Positions 40,076-49,403 of a stretch of 64,000 bases of DNA are shown here, piece after piece; positions within the stretch are counted from its first letter, which is position 1; each line of letters starts with the position of its first letter. The stretch spans positions 62,001 through 126,000 of the forward strand of contig JAHDGJ010000002.1 of NCBI GenBank assembly GCA_020627705.1. Reading direction: 5' to 3'. The notes under the pieces are model-generated. The model was not told where the DNA came from. It saw nothing but the letters and a program-made list of their open reading frames with translations, and made no database searches. The stretch comes from Saprospiraceae bacterium (GTDB lineage: Bacteria > Bacteroidota > Bacteroidia > Chitinophagales > Saprospiraceae). A program made the position numbers and the translations under genes.

Positions 40076-42567
40076 TATAATAATCCAAATTGAGAAAAGT
40101 GGTGATTAAAATGTTTATCCATCATGAGCTGCATGTGGTATTTGTCTAGCATTCCAAAAACCACATTTAGCAATTTTCCATCTTGATTTTGTTTGTAAAA
40201 ATCTTCAATCCTTTGGAACGATTCCCAAAAGGCTTTTTTAGCCTCTTCAATATTTTCGAATGCCAACGGAACTACCTCTTCCTTTGGAAGCATAGGGTGC
40301 TTGTATTCTTTTGGCATTGGCTTGTAGTTCCAAAGCGAATCTTGGTATTTTTCTAAACGATCCTCAGGTGTTGAAATTTTTGCTTCGACGTCACCTAGAG
40401 AAATTAGATTCATATGATGCAAGTGCTCTACCAAATGTTGAGCGGACATCAATCCCCATTTGGCTTGGGTATCACTGGTGAGCGCATCTAGGTTTTTTTC
40501 TATTTGCTGTCTAGTCATTTTTACAAAAGGAGATTTTTTCTTGACTAGGGTCAACACCGTTGCGAAGGCAGATAATTCTCCTTCTTGATCAAAAACTTCA
40601 ACGTACCATTTTACTACTCCCGAAGGATGTTCTTTGCCTCTACTATCTCGATCTACTTTTTCTTTACAGGTTAATCTTACTTGAATGGTGTCGTTGTGAT
40701 AGAGTGGTTTTATAAAACGACACTCATCCAAACCATAATTTGCCCCAACAGGTCCCTTCGCTGGGCTTACAAAAAGTCCAGCAGCAGCTGCCAAAATAAA
40801 ATACCCATGCGCAGCTCTTTTTTCGAAGATACTTCCCTCAAGTGAGGTGATGTCGGTATGGGCATAAAAAACATCCCAGCTTAAATTGGCAAAATTTTGA
40901 ATATCAGAATCGGTCAATGTCCTTTTATGAGTCAATATTGACATGCCTGCTTTGATGTCTTCAAAATGATATCTAAAAGGATGTTTTTCGGTATCTACAT
41001 AATCCGATCCAGCTTGGTAAATTCCGGTAATTTTGGTTAGCATGTTCGGACTTCCCTGGATGGCCGTTCTTTGGAGATAATGCTTAATCCCACGCATGCC
41101 ACCCATCTCCTCACCGCCACCAGCTCTACCTGGTCCACCATGGACCAAATATGGTAACGGGGACCCATGTCCTGTGCTATATTTAGCCATTTCTCTGTTG
41201 ATGACCAAAATCCTTCCATGATGGCTGGCAGCTTCTACAGTAAAATCACGTGCAATACTCTGATCGTTTGTTGCTATCGAGCATACCAAAGATCCTTTGC
41301 CCATGTTCGCCAGTTGTACCGCTTCCTCGAGTTTTTTATAAGGCATAATTGTACTTACTGGACCAAAGGCTTCTAACTCATGTACTGCTGTGTTTTTGAA
41401 TGGATCACTCTCTAACAGAACAATCGGACTCATAAATGCTCCACGATTATAGTCTGCATCTATCAATTCGATTTCATCAAGATTGCCATAAATTATGTCT
41501 GCGGATTTATTAAGTCGAGCGACTTGATTTTTCACTTCAATAAGTTGGTCTTTGCTCGCTAAGGCCCCCATGCGCACTTTTTTATCGCTTGGATTTCCAA
41601 TGGTGACTTTAGCCAAGGCCTTTCCGAGTGCAATTTGTACATCTTCTACTAAATTATCAGGCACTATCACTCTTCGAATCGCCGTACATTTTTGTCCACA
41701 TTTGGTGGTCATTTCTTTTTTGACCTCTTTGATAAACAGATCAAATTCTGGGGTGCCTGGTACGGCATCTTGGCCAAGTATGGAGGCATTTAAACTGTCT
41801 GCTTCCATATTGAATGGAACGGACTCGTTAATTATTCTAGGATTCGATTTTAACAATCTTCCTGTGTCAGCAGAGCCGGTAAACGTAACCACGTCTTGTG
41901 AATCAACGGTTTCTAGAATAGATCGTGCTGATCCACAAATCAATTGCAATGCACCCTCAGGCAATATGCCTGATTCGATAATATCGCGCACCACCGCTTC
42001 GGTTAAGAAAGAAGTAGACGTCGCTGGTTTAACGACTGCAGCTACCCCTGCCATCCAGTTTACTGCACATTTTTCGAGCATGCCCCAAATAGGAAAATTA
42101 AATGCATTGATATGAATGGCGACACCTCTTTTAGGAACCATAATATGATGCCCCATAAATTTTTGTCCTCTCGAAAGATCTATTGGGTCCCCATCAACAT
42201 GAAATGTTTGGTTGGGAAAGTTTTTCCGTAAAGAGGCATTTGCAAACAAATTACCAAAGCCCCCTTCAATATCAATCCAGCTGTCTGCTCTGGTGGCGCC
42301 AGTTTGGTAACTAATCGGATAGTACTTTTCTTTTATTTTGGTAAGGTATAAAGCCAATTTCTTCAGCATCATGCCTCGTTGCTGAAAGGTCAGTTTTCTC
42401 AATGCTTGACTACCAACATTTCTACCATACTGTAAGACTTTTTCTAAATCAATTCCATCGGTATTGGCCACAGCAATTTCTTCTCCAGTGTAAGCATTGA
42501 ATAAAGGTGTTCCCTTGCCCTCTATTATTTGCCATTTACCTGATATGTAATTTCCTAGTTTCTTCAT
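40075..42567 (-). CDS. paaZ: PaaZ bifunctional protein with extra C-terminal domain
   Basis: The first ~510 residues are an aldehyde dehydrogenase (general base E255 in FNMEADSLN, nucleophile C294 in TKCGQKCT, matching E256 and C295 of E. coli PaaZ with a one-residue shift). Residues about 535-680 are the MaoC/R-hydratase domain (LTHKRTLTDSDIQNFANLSW, FYAHTD, RAAHGYFILAAAAGLFV), which opens the oxepin-CoA ring. Residues about 690-830, absent from E. coli PaaZ (681 aa), resemble a DinB/DUF1569-type helical bundle (WGLMSAQHLVEHLHHMNLIS, HFNHHFSQFG) with possible metal-binding histidines. This gene completes the pathway begun by paaABCDE. Confidence 0.95.
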   Translation of the reverse strand: MKKLGNYISGKWQIIEGKGTPLFNAYTGEEIAVANTDGIDLEKVLQYGRNVGSQALRKLTFQQRGMMLKKLALYLTKIKEKYYPISYQTGATRADSWIDIEGGFGNLFANASLRKNFPNQTFHVDGDPIDLSRGQKFMGHHIMVPKRGVAIHINAFNFPIWGMLEKCAVNWMAGVAAVVKPATSTSFLTEAVVRDIIESGILPEGALQLICGSARSILETVDSQDVVTFTGSADTGRLLKSNPRIINESVPFNMEADSLNASILGQDAVPGTPEFDLFIKEVKKEMTTKCGQKCTAIRRVIVPDNLVEDVQIALGKALAKVTIGNPSDKKVRMGALASKDQLIEVKNQVARLNKSADIIYGNLDEIELIDADYNRGAFMSPIVLLESDPFKNTAVHELEAFGPVSTIMPYKKLEEAVQLANMGKGSLVCSIATNDQSIARDFTVEAASHHGRILVINREMAKYSTGHGSPLPYLVHGGPGRAGGGEEMGGMRGIKHYLQRTAIQGSPNMLTKITGIYQAGSDYVDTEKHPFRYHFEDIKAGMSILTHKRTLTDSDIQNFANLSWDVFYAHTDITSLEGSIFEKRAAHGYFILAAAAGLFVSPAKGPVGANYGLDECRFIKPLYHNDTIQVRLTCKEKVDRDSRGKEHPSGVVKWYVEVFDQEGELSAFATVLTLVKKKSPFVKMTRQQIEKNLDALTSDTQAKWGLMSAQHLVEHLHHMNLISLGDVEAKISTPEDRLEKYQDSLWNYKPMPKEYKHPMLPKEEVVPLAFENIEEAKKAFWESFQRIEDFYKQNQDGKLLNVVFGMLDKYHMQLMMDKHFNHHFSQFGLL

Positions 42568-42619
42568 AATTTTTCTTAGAGCCTATTTTTCCAAAGCCAT
42601 GTAATGCAAATCTAAATAA

Positions 42620-43327
42620 CTATTTACGGGTAGTAAGAATATAATCATTAAGTATGTCTCGTAGAACCTTAGCCGAAAGATTTGAAACATCTAAACCCAA
42701 GTCTTCGAAAATCCGTACACCTAGTTTTTTGAGAAACGATTTGTTTTCATTTGTTGGAAAACGACTTGCTCTGTCCAAGGTTTGTTTGAGTAGAATCATG
42801 TCTTTGTCATTAAACATTCTCACGCCTGGATATTGCAATTCTTTGGTTTGACTATTTAGTTTAAGAATGCCTTCTAGTTTTAAGTGATTGCTGTTTTTTA
42901 GACTTATGACAGTCGTCCTGGCCATTAAATCTCCAATCCTTTGGTGTTTTTCGGAAGCAAGGATATTTATTATACCTAAAGTACCTACAGTAAAGGTGAT
43001 GTCTATCATCCTAAAAATCCAACGAATAAAAAGATCTTGCGCCGTTGGAGTCTTACCACGAAGGGTAACCACTCTTATTTTAAGAATCATTTTACCAATG
43101 GATTGTCCTCTATTTAGGCTTTCCATCAAAAAATGATAAAGCATTAAAACTAGAAAGACACACATCATCCACAGCGGTGTGGAAGGGGTAATGATGATTG
43201 ATACAATCGTAGCATATATTAACATAATGCCCAAATCAATACCATAAGCCACAATTCGCTGCATTACACTTGCTAAGCCGTAATTGAAAATAATATTGTG
43301 CGCTGTGGCAATTTCTATGGTCTTCAT
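42620..43327 (-). CDS. RDD-family membrane protein
   Basis: This 235-residue protein has the RDD pattern: an N-terminal amphipathic segment, VMQRIVAYGIDLGIMLIYATI (the R-x-x-A-Y-x-x-D first helix), GQSIGKMILKIRVV, and LFIRWIFRMIDITFT, with a third helix and QRIGDLMARTTVI. The C-terminal ~90 residues are cytosolic and helical. RDD proteins are uncharacterised, sometimes linked to ion or osmolyte handling. It is divergent by 46 bp from the SpoIIM-MoxR-DUF58 operon, and RDD genes are common beside this operon elsewhere, which suggests it belongs to the same system. Confidence 0.87.
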   Translation of the reverse strand: MKTIEIATAHNIIFNYGLASVMQRIVAYGIDLGIMLIYATIVSIIITPSTPLWMMCVFLVLMLYHFLMESLNRGQSIGKMILKIRVVTLRGKTPTAQDLFIRWIFRMIDITFTVGTLGIINILASEKHQRIGDLMARTTVISLKNSNHLKLEGILKLNSQTKELQYPGVRMFNDKDMILLKQTLDRASRFPTNENKSFLKKLGVRIFEDLGLDVSNLSAKVLRDILNDYILTTRK

Positions 43328-43373
43328 CGTAGGAATGAAAATTTCTTTTTGTTACTTTATTTCTCTAAGATAT

Positions 43374-45182
43374 ATGACTGAAAAAGAGTTTATAGAAGAA
43401 AATAGTGAAAAGTGGAAAGAGCTTGAAAGTTTACTGGAGAAATCTGGCCAAGATCCAGAAAGAATTCATGAGCTTTTTGTTAAAGTTTCTTCAGATTTAT
43501 CTTATGCACGGACTTTTTATACCAACAGATCAGTTAGACTTTATTTAAATAATTTGACGCAAAGCGTTTATGATAAGCTGACCAAAAAGAAAGTAAAGTT
43601 TAGTATAAAACCAGTCACAGATTTTTTTTCACATATTTTGCCCATTGAGATTTACAAGGCGCGAAAATCTTTGCTGATCTCGTTTTTAATATTTTCTGCG
43701 GCAGTTTTAATTGGTGCGTTTTCGAGTTCGAAAAATCCGGACTTTCTTGCCCTTGTGGTCGGTGAGCGTTATGTAGAAATGACCGAAGAAAATATCAATA
43801 AGGGAGATCCAATGGCGGTTTACAAGGACTCTTCTCAAGAAGATATGTTTTTTAGAATCACGATCAACAATATTCGTGTTTCATTTTTGGCATTTGTCCT
43901 AGGTTTTTTCTTTGGTATCGGTACGATATTCGTTTTAGTAAGCAACGGGATTATGCTCGGTGCATTCCAGTATTTTTTTTATTCCAAAGGTCTTTTTCTT
44001 ACTTCATTTTTGACTATTTGGATTCATGGAACAATCGAAATATCGGCAATTATCATAGCAGGTGGTGCAGGGCTATTATTAGGCAAAGGAGTGGCTTTGC
44101 CTAAAACATACAAACGTAGTACCTCCATGCAGTTATCAGCAATTAGCGCCATGCGTATAATTTTGGGTGCTATTCCTTTGTTTATAATCGCTGGTATGTT
44201 TGAGTCTTTTGTAACCAGATTGACCGAAATGCCCACTTTTATGAAAGTACTCATTATAGGAGGGTCGCTTTGCTTTGTATTATTCATGTGGGTGTTTTAC
44301 CCTTACTATTATGTCAACTCAAGGAAATTTGATATTGAGGATCATCAAATCATGCCAGTGCCTGATGAAGAAAAAAAATCAGAAAGAGTTGGATTTAGAA
44401 ATATTCAAGAGAATTTTGTCTTAACTGTTCAGGACATCAAACGGTTTGGAGCTTCGATATTCAATTCCGTCATTTTCCCTTCGTTCTTAGTTTTCGCCGT
44501 TTCGATTTGGTACTATTTACATGCTCAAAACATTGCAACCTTGGTCAATGGGGTTTTTGTTGATTTAAAGCCAAGCAGTGGGATCTGGTTATTGGTTGTA
44601 TTCATAATCAATTTTGTTTGGCTTAAATCTTTATATCACTATCAGCAGACCGATATCACATGGTTTGGATTTATGCGTAAATTTTTTCTTCGTGTCTTGC
44701 CAATTTCTATTGTACTCGTGCTTCCATTTTATTTTTTCGGATTACAAGCAGTGTATCTCTTTTTAATCTTTCCGCTTCAAATATTCTGTATTTGGGCAGT
44801 AGAGTTGATTGAAGACACCAAAGAATCTTACTTGCAAAAGTTGGCACATGCAATACGATTTTCTTACAAGCGCTACTTTTCCTTTTTAATTGAGAATCTA
44901 CTGACCTTGCTTTGTTTTGGACTGATCTATCTCATTTTTTGGTCTTTGGGTTCTTTCTTCTTAGAAAAGATTTTGGAGTGGCATAAGATTTTACCTTTTA
45001 CTCAATTGAACGGCTTGTTTTATAGTTTCTTAACTTTCTTTTTAGCAGGTTTGTTGACTATTCCATTCAGCTTTTATTTTTTCGCCAATACGTACCATTC
45101 TTTGCTTTGTAAGTTTAAGGGTCTAGACCTGATAAAACAATATGAAGATTTTGGTAATCATTCAACAGTGTTAGAGGTATGA
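43374..45182 (+). CDS. SpoIIM-family membrane protein with long C-terminal membrane domain
   Basis: The start at 43374 (MTEKEFIEENSEKWKELESL) leaves out an upstream in-frame hydrophobic stretch that lies in the divergent promoter. Residues 1-300 are SpoIIM-like: cytosolic helices, FFSHILPIEIYKARKSLLI, LAFVLGFFFGIGTIFVLVSNGIML and IWIHGTIEISAIIIAGGAGLLLG. Residues about 330-602 add roughly six more membrane helices that resemble the separate membrane protein usually found beside it. In cells without sporulation, SpoIIM genes next to MoxR/DUF58 form a conserved membrane-AAA+ module of unknown function. The stop overlaps the next ATG (ATGA). Confidence 0.85.
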   Translation: MTEKEFIEENSEKWKELESLLEKSGQDPERIHELFVKVSSDLSYARTFYTNRSVRLYLNNLTQSVYDKLTKKKVKFSIKPVTDFFSHILPIEIYKARKSLLISFLIFSAAVLIGAFSSSKNPDFLALVVGERYVEMTEENINKGDPMAVYKDSSQEDMFFRITINNIRVSFLAFVLGFFFGIGTIFVLVSNGIMLGAFQYFFYSKGLFLTSFLTIWIHGTIEISAIIIAGGAGLLLGKGVALPKTYKRSTSMQLSAISAMRIILGAIPLFIIAGMFESFVTRLTEMPTFMKVLIIGGSLCFVLFMWVFYPYYYVNSRKFDIEDHQIMPVPDEEKKSERVGFRNIQENFVLTVQDIKRFGASIFNSVIFPSFLVFAVSIWYYLHAQNIATLVNGVFVDLKPSSGIWLLVVFIINFVWLKSLYHYQQTDITWFGFMRKFFLRVLPISIVLVLPFYFFGLQAVYLFLIFPLQIFCIWAVELIEDTKESYLQKLAHAIRFSYKRYFSFLIENLLTLLCFGLIYLIFWSLGSFFLEKILEWHKILPFTQLNGLFYSFLTFFLAGLLTIPFSFYFFANTYHSLLCKFKGLDLIKQYEDFGNHSTVLEV

Positions 45183-45844
45183 AAAGAAAACTGATGCTAA
45201 TGCTTCTTTTGTTTTCTTTTTGTTGGAGTGTACCGAAGGCACAGCAAAACGAAATAACCGAACCAGAATTGGATAATATTTTAAAGGAGATTGATTATTC
45301 AAAAACTAAAACGACGCTGGTTCGAAGATCTCCTTTAAAGTCAACACCTGATCTTAATTCTTCTCAAAGACGTAACCCCACGTTTACTTTTGGTGACTTT
45401 GGACTCTATAAATTGATGGCCTATTTGTTTGCTGCAGTATTAACGATTGCAGTGATTTATTTGATCTTTTCTAATTTTCGGATAGACAAAAAATTGGCGA
45501 ACAGGGAGGATCAAACCAATCAGAGTGAAGAAGAACATATTGAAGATGTAGATGTAATTTCGAAGTATGATGAAGCTTTAAAAGCGGGTAATTTCCGATT
45601 GGCTCTTCGGTTTAAGTTTTTAGAAATTTTGCAGCAATTAAGTCTGGAAAACAAAATAAAATGGAAAGCAGATAAAACAAATAGAGACTATGCCAACGAG
45701 TTAAGAGGAACCTCTGAGCATAAGGTGTTTAAAAAACTCGCGAATATTTTTGCTTGGGTTTGGTATGGAAACGCACCTATAGGTGAACAAGAGTTTAATG
45801 AGCTCCTGCCAGAATTTAATTCATTTTTCAACACTGCAAAATGA
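45179..45844 (+). CDS. DUF4129-domain membrane protein
   Basis: Residues 1-22 are a signal/anchor (MKRKLMLMLLLFSFCWSVPKA), with a membrane helix at about 80-100 (MAYLFAAVLTIAVIYLIFS). The C-terminal 100 residues are DUF4129: KYDEALKAGNFRLALRFKFL, EILQQLSLENKIKWKADKTN, FAWVWYGNAPIGEQEFNELL. DUF4129 is usually part of this MoxR/DUF58 operon or fused to a transglutaminase-like gene. Start and stop both overlap neighbours as ATGA, so translation is coupled. Function unknown. Confidence 0.88.
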   Translation: MKRKLMLMLLLFSFCWSVPKAQQNEITEPELDNILKEIDYSKTKTTLVRRSPLKSTPDLNSSQRRNPTFTFGDFGLYKLMAYLFAAVLTIAVIYLIFSNFRIDKKLANREDQTNQSEEEHIEDVDVISKYDEALKAGNFRLALRFKFLEILQQLSLENKIKWKADKTNRDYANELRGTSEHKVFKKLANIFAWVWYGNAPIGEQEFNELLPEFNSFFNTAK

Positions 45845-47043
45845 AGAAATATTCAGGTCTTATTATCGCTGGGTTAGTAATCCTTGTCCTCACTGGGATA
45901 GTCTTTGCTTTTTACCGATTTGATGAAGTGCCTGATGTGGAGTGGAATGCTCCGGATAATTTTGATTCGAAGGCACCCAATGGATCGTACGTTTTTCATG
46001 AACTGGTCAAAGATTACTTTGAAGATCAGACCTTATACTACAATACGAAGGATACGGTTTTTTCGAATATCGATACTACCGGTGCCTTGTATTTGCGCAT
46101 AGGAGGGAGCTATTCGTATTATAACGAAAAGGTTTTAGAGCTCGTTAGCTTTCTCGAGAAAGGCAATACAGCTTTTTTAATTGGTAATGTTGGGATGAGT
46201 TCGGATTCTATAGAATATCTTCCAAAATCAAGATATGGCAGTTACGAAAGAGACTCTATAATGAATTTTTGTTTTACTGATAGCTTAGGAATCAAATTTC
46301 AATATTCTCATTATTATAAAGAGTTTTCGAAAAAAGCCTTGTTGCGGTATAGGAAGTTAAACAGAATAGACGATCAGCGTACAGAGGTTTTAGGAGAGTG
46401 TAATGGCTTGCCTGTTTTTAGTCGGACGAAAGTAGGAGAGGGTGCCCTTTATATGTTTTCGGTTCCAGAATTTTTTTCCAATCTCGCTGGGACTCAAGAT
46501 GGATATAAGGAGTTTATTAATTACATTTTTGATCATTTTGATTGCAATACTATAGTTTTAGATCATCCATCTTTTGATCGGTTTTCGAAAGAAATGAATA
46601 AAATTGAAAGCCCACTGGAGTATGTTTTATCTGACAAATACCTTTCGAAAGCCTATTACTTTTTATTGTTTTCTTGTTTAATGTATTTGTTGTTTCAAGC
46701 CAAAAGAAAGCAACGAGCCATTCCAGTGTTGGAAAGAAATAAAAACACTTCGATCGAATACGTCGAAACATTAAGCAAGCTCTTTGCCAGTCAAAATGAA
46801 CCGACTTTATTGATCCCTCACATTCGGAATTATTTTTATCATACGATAAAGAGTAAATATTATTTAGAGGAAAGAGATCCTGATTTTTTGGAAAATCTTG
46901 CTAAAAAATCAAAAGTAGATATCGAAGAATTAAGCGTTATATTAAAGATGTTGCGGCGTGATGCGCGGAGCTATAATTTCCCAGATGACCAACTTGTAAA
47001 TCTGCACTATAGAATCGAGAACTTTTATAAAAAAGCAAAATAA
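45841..47043 (+). CDS. DUF4350-domain membrane protein
   Basis: This 400-residue protein has an N-terminal membrane helix (LIIAGLVILVLTGIVFAFY), a DUF4350 alpha/beta domain (WNAPDNFDSKAPNGSYVFHE, LELVSFLEKGNTAFLIGN, VFSRTKVGEGALYMFSVPEFF), a second membrane helix at about 275-292 (YYFLLFSCLMYLLFQ) and a cytosolic C-terminus. The first domain resembles the glutamine-amidotransferase-like fold of the GATase/LPXTG-type family but without a catalytic Cys. It follows DUF4129 by an ATGA overlap and shares TAATG with MoxR downstream. Confidence 0.87.
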   Translation: MKKYSGLIIAGLVILVLTGIVFAFYRFDEVPDVEWNAPDNFDSKAPNGSYVFHELVKDYFEDQTLYYNTKDTVFSNIDTTGALYLRIGGSYSYYNEKVLELVSFLEKGNTAFLIGNVGMSSDSIEYLPKSRYGSYERDSIMNFCFTDSLGIKFQYSHYYKEFSKKALLRYRKLNRIDDQRTEVLGECNGLPVFSRTKVGEGALYMFSVPEFFSNLAGTQDGYKEFINYIFDHFDCNTIVLDHPSFDRFSKEMNKIESPLEYVLSDKYLSKAYYFLLFSCLMYLLFQAKRKQRAIPVLERNKNTSIEYVETLSKLFASQNEPTLLIPHIRNYFYHTIKSKYYLEERDPDFLENLAKKSKVDIEELSVILKMLRRDARSYNFPDDQLVNLHYRIENFYKKAK

Positions 47044-48074
47044 TGACAGACGAAATTAAAAACAATGATGAGCCAATTGCTGAGGCAAATGTGACTCAAG
47101 AACCACAGGCTGAATTTGTTCCGATGAAAACAAATCCTTTGATTGAAAAATTCGATTCTGTTTATCAGGAATGCGCCAAAGTATTGATTGGGCAAGAAGA
47201 TTTGATTAAGCTCATGCTTACTTGCATTCTTTGCGAAGGGCATATTTTATTAGAGGGCGTGCCGGGAATTGCCAAAACATTATCGGCTAAGGTGCTTTCT
47301 AAAACTCTAGATGCAGATTTTTCTAGAATACAATTTACTCCTGACTTGTTGCCGTCAGATATTATAGGGACCTCGGTGTTTAACATGAAGGAATCAAATT
47401 TTGAATTCAAAAAAGGCCCTATTTTTTCCAATATAGTATTGATTGATGAGATCAATAGAGCTCCGGCCAAGACCCAATCCGCGCTTTTTGAAGTCATGGA
47501 AGAGCGTCAAATATCATATGATGGCAACGAATATAAAATGGATAGTCCCTTTTTGGTGATTGCCACGCAAAACCCGATAGAACAGGAAGGGACCTATCGA
47601 TTGCCTGAGGCTCAGTTGGATCGATTTCTAATGAAAATTATTTTGGATTATCCTACGGCCGATGAAGAATTCGAAATCTTGAATCGCTTTAAGGCGCAAT
47701 CGTCAAAGGTGGATTTGTCCATCGTAAAATCGATATTAAAGTCGAAGCACATTAAATCCATCCAATCCAATCTGGATGAAATGCATATTGAGGAGCAAAT
47801 GCTCAAATACATTACGAGCCTTATTCAAGAAACTCGAATGCATGCTAAACTGTACTTAGGAGCTTCTCCAAGAGCTTCTTTGGGGCTTTTAAAGGCCGCA
47901 AAAGTCATTGCCTTTTTGGAGGGACGTTCTTTTATAATTCCGGACGACATACAATTTGTAGCGCCTCATATTTTAAATCACAGATTGATCTTAAGTTCTG
48001 AGGCCGAAATGGAAGGATTGAGCACAAAAGATGTGATAGAAGAAATTTTTCAGATGGTTGAAGTCCCTAGGTAA
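47043..48074 (+). CDS. MoxR-family AAA+ ATPase
   Basis: Walker A is GVPGIAKT (around residue 80, with Ala instead of the second Gly, as in most MoxR proteins), Walker B is VLIDEINR, sensor 1 is VIATQNP and sensor 2 lies in LGASPRASLGLLKAAK (Arg). It has 343 residues, the normal length. N-terminal 40 residues are acidic and disordered. MoxR ATPases act as chaperones for maturation of partner proteins, often with VWA or DUF58 proteins; DUF58 follows here by 3 bp. Cytoplasmic. Confidence 0.95.
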   Translation: MTDEIKNNDEPIAEANVTQEPQAEFVPMKTNPLIEKFDSVYQECAKVLIGQEDLIKLMLTCILCEGHILLEGVPGIAKTLSAKVLSKTLDADFSRIQFTPDLLPSDIIGTSVFNMKESNFEFKKGPIFSNIVLIDEINRAPAKTQSALFEVMEERQISYDGNEYKMDSPFLVIATQNPIEQEGTYRLPEAQLDRFLMKIILDYPTADEEFEILNRFKAQSSKVDLSIVKSILKSKHIKSIQSNLDEMHIEEQMLKYITSLIQETRMHAKLYLGASPRASLGLLKAAKVIAFLEGRSFIIPDDIQFVAPHILNHRLILSSEAEMEGLSTKDVIEEIFQMVEVPR

Positions 48075-48077
48075 TTA

Positions 48078-49403
48078 ATGAAAAACGTTTTTCTAAAACC
48101 AAGATTTTTCATTGTGTCTGGACTTGTGGTCCTGATGTTTGTGGCCTCATATGTGGTAAATGCCTTGTATGTTTTTGCTTGTGTATTAGCCATTGGGTTA
48201 GTTGTGTTGGCTATAGCCGAATGGGTATTTTTTGGAATTCAAAAGAAGAACATTTCTTGTCACCGAACGCACAGTTCGAGAATATCATTGGGAGATATTC
48301 AAAAGGTAGATTACCACGTAAAAAATTCGACTAACTATGATTTAAAAGTTGAAGTCTTGGACGAATTGCCTGCGCAATTACAAAATAGAAAATCAACAAA
48401 AAAACTAACGCTTTCAAAACATTCAGAAAGTGAATTTTCAACCAGTATACGACCAACCGAAAGAGGCTTATATAAATTTGGACATACACATTTGATGTTG
48501 TCTTTAGGCTTTCCGTCATTGTTGGAATTTCGGGATTCGATCAACAACTCGTCTGAGGTCAAGGTGATTCCTTCTATTCTTCAAATGCGAAAATTCCAAC
48601 TTCAGGTTTTTTCAAAGACAGCTACGATGTCAGGGATTCGAAGAATTCGTGCACTCGGTGAGAATGATGAATTTGAACATATCAGAAACTATCAGCAAGG
48701 TGATAATATAAAAGCAATCAATTGGAAAGCCAGTTCTCGCAATCGAGAACTTATGGTCAATCGATTTCAAAACACCAAATCTCAAAACGTCTATTGTATA
48801 ATTGATAAAGGAAGGGCAATGAAGATGCCATTTGATGACCTTTCTTTGATGGATTATGCTATAAATAGTAGCCTTGTATTGAGCAATATAATTTTGCGCA
48901 ATTATGATAAAACAGGTTTGATTACATTTTCCAATAAATTAGGTGCATTGGTAAAGGCCGAATCAAAACTTAATCAATTGGAAAATGTAATTGATAAATT
49001 ATACCATCAAAAAACTGATTTTTTAGAACCTAGTTTTGAATTGTTGAACAGTATTATACGAAGTAAAATCAGACGTCGTAGTATTCTTATACTCTTCACC
49101 AATTTTGAAAACCTTCAAGACTTTGAGCGAAATGCGAAGTATTTAAAGGCGATAAATCAAAGACACCTTCTGGTGGTAGTGTTTTTCAGAAACTCAGAGA
49201 TTATTAGTTTGAGTAAAAGAAAGACCACCAACCGAGATGAGATCTATCTCAAAACATTTGCGCAAAGAAATATTTTGGAAAAAGAAACGATTGTTAATTC
49301 TCTAAAACAAATGGGGGTTCAATCAATATTGACGAACCCCCAAGATTTATCTGTAAATGTTATAAACAAGTACCTTGAAATCAAGGCAAAAAGAATGTCT
49401 TAA
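48078..49403 (+). CDS. DUF58-domain protein (VWA-like, MoxR partner)
   Basis: Two N-terminal membrane helices (residues about 12-50: FIVSGLVVLMFVASYVVNAL and YVFACVLAIGLVVLAIA) precede a beta-sandwich and the DUF58 domain with IRALGENDEFEHIRNYQQGD, NIKAINWKASSRNRELMVNR and a divergent VWA fold (VYCIIDKGRAMKMPFDD, where the DxSxS site is not kept: DKGRA). At 441 residues it is normal. Partner of the MoxR ATPase in the same operon. Its stop codon touches that of the convergent DUF5362 gene with no bases between. Confidence 0.92.
   Translation: MKNVFLKPRFFIVSGLVVLMFVASYVVNALYVFACVLAIGLVVLAIAEWVFFGIQKKNISCHRTHSSRISLGDIQKVDYHVKNSTNYDLKVEVLDELPAQLQNRKSTKKLTLSKHSESEFSTSIRPTERGLYKFGHTHLMLSLGFPSLLEFRDSINNSSEVKVIPSILQMRKFQLQVFSKTATMSGIRRIRALGENDEFEHIRNYQQGDNIKAINWKASSRNRELMVNRFQNTKSQNVYCIIDKGRAMKMPFDDLSLMDYAINSSLVLSNIILRNYDKTGLITFSNKLGALVKAESKLNQLENVIDKLYHQKTDFLEPSFELLNSIIRSKIRRRSILILFTNFENLQDFERNAKYLKAINQRHLLVVVFFRNSEIISLSKRKTTNRDEIYLKTFAQRNILEKETIVNSLKQMGVQSILTNPQDLSVNVINKYLEIKAKRMS
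49313..49341 (-). terminator. Possible terminator for the DUF5362/paa strand inside the DUF58 CDS
   Basis: GGGGGTTC (49313-49320) and GAACCCCC (49334-49341) are a perfect 8-bp stem with a 13-base loop. On the minus strand the next bases are ATTTGTTTTAG, moderately U-rich. It lies within the end of the opposite gene, 63 bp past the DUF5362 stop. On the plus strand no T-run follows. Confidence 0.35.
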
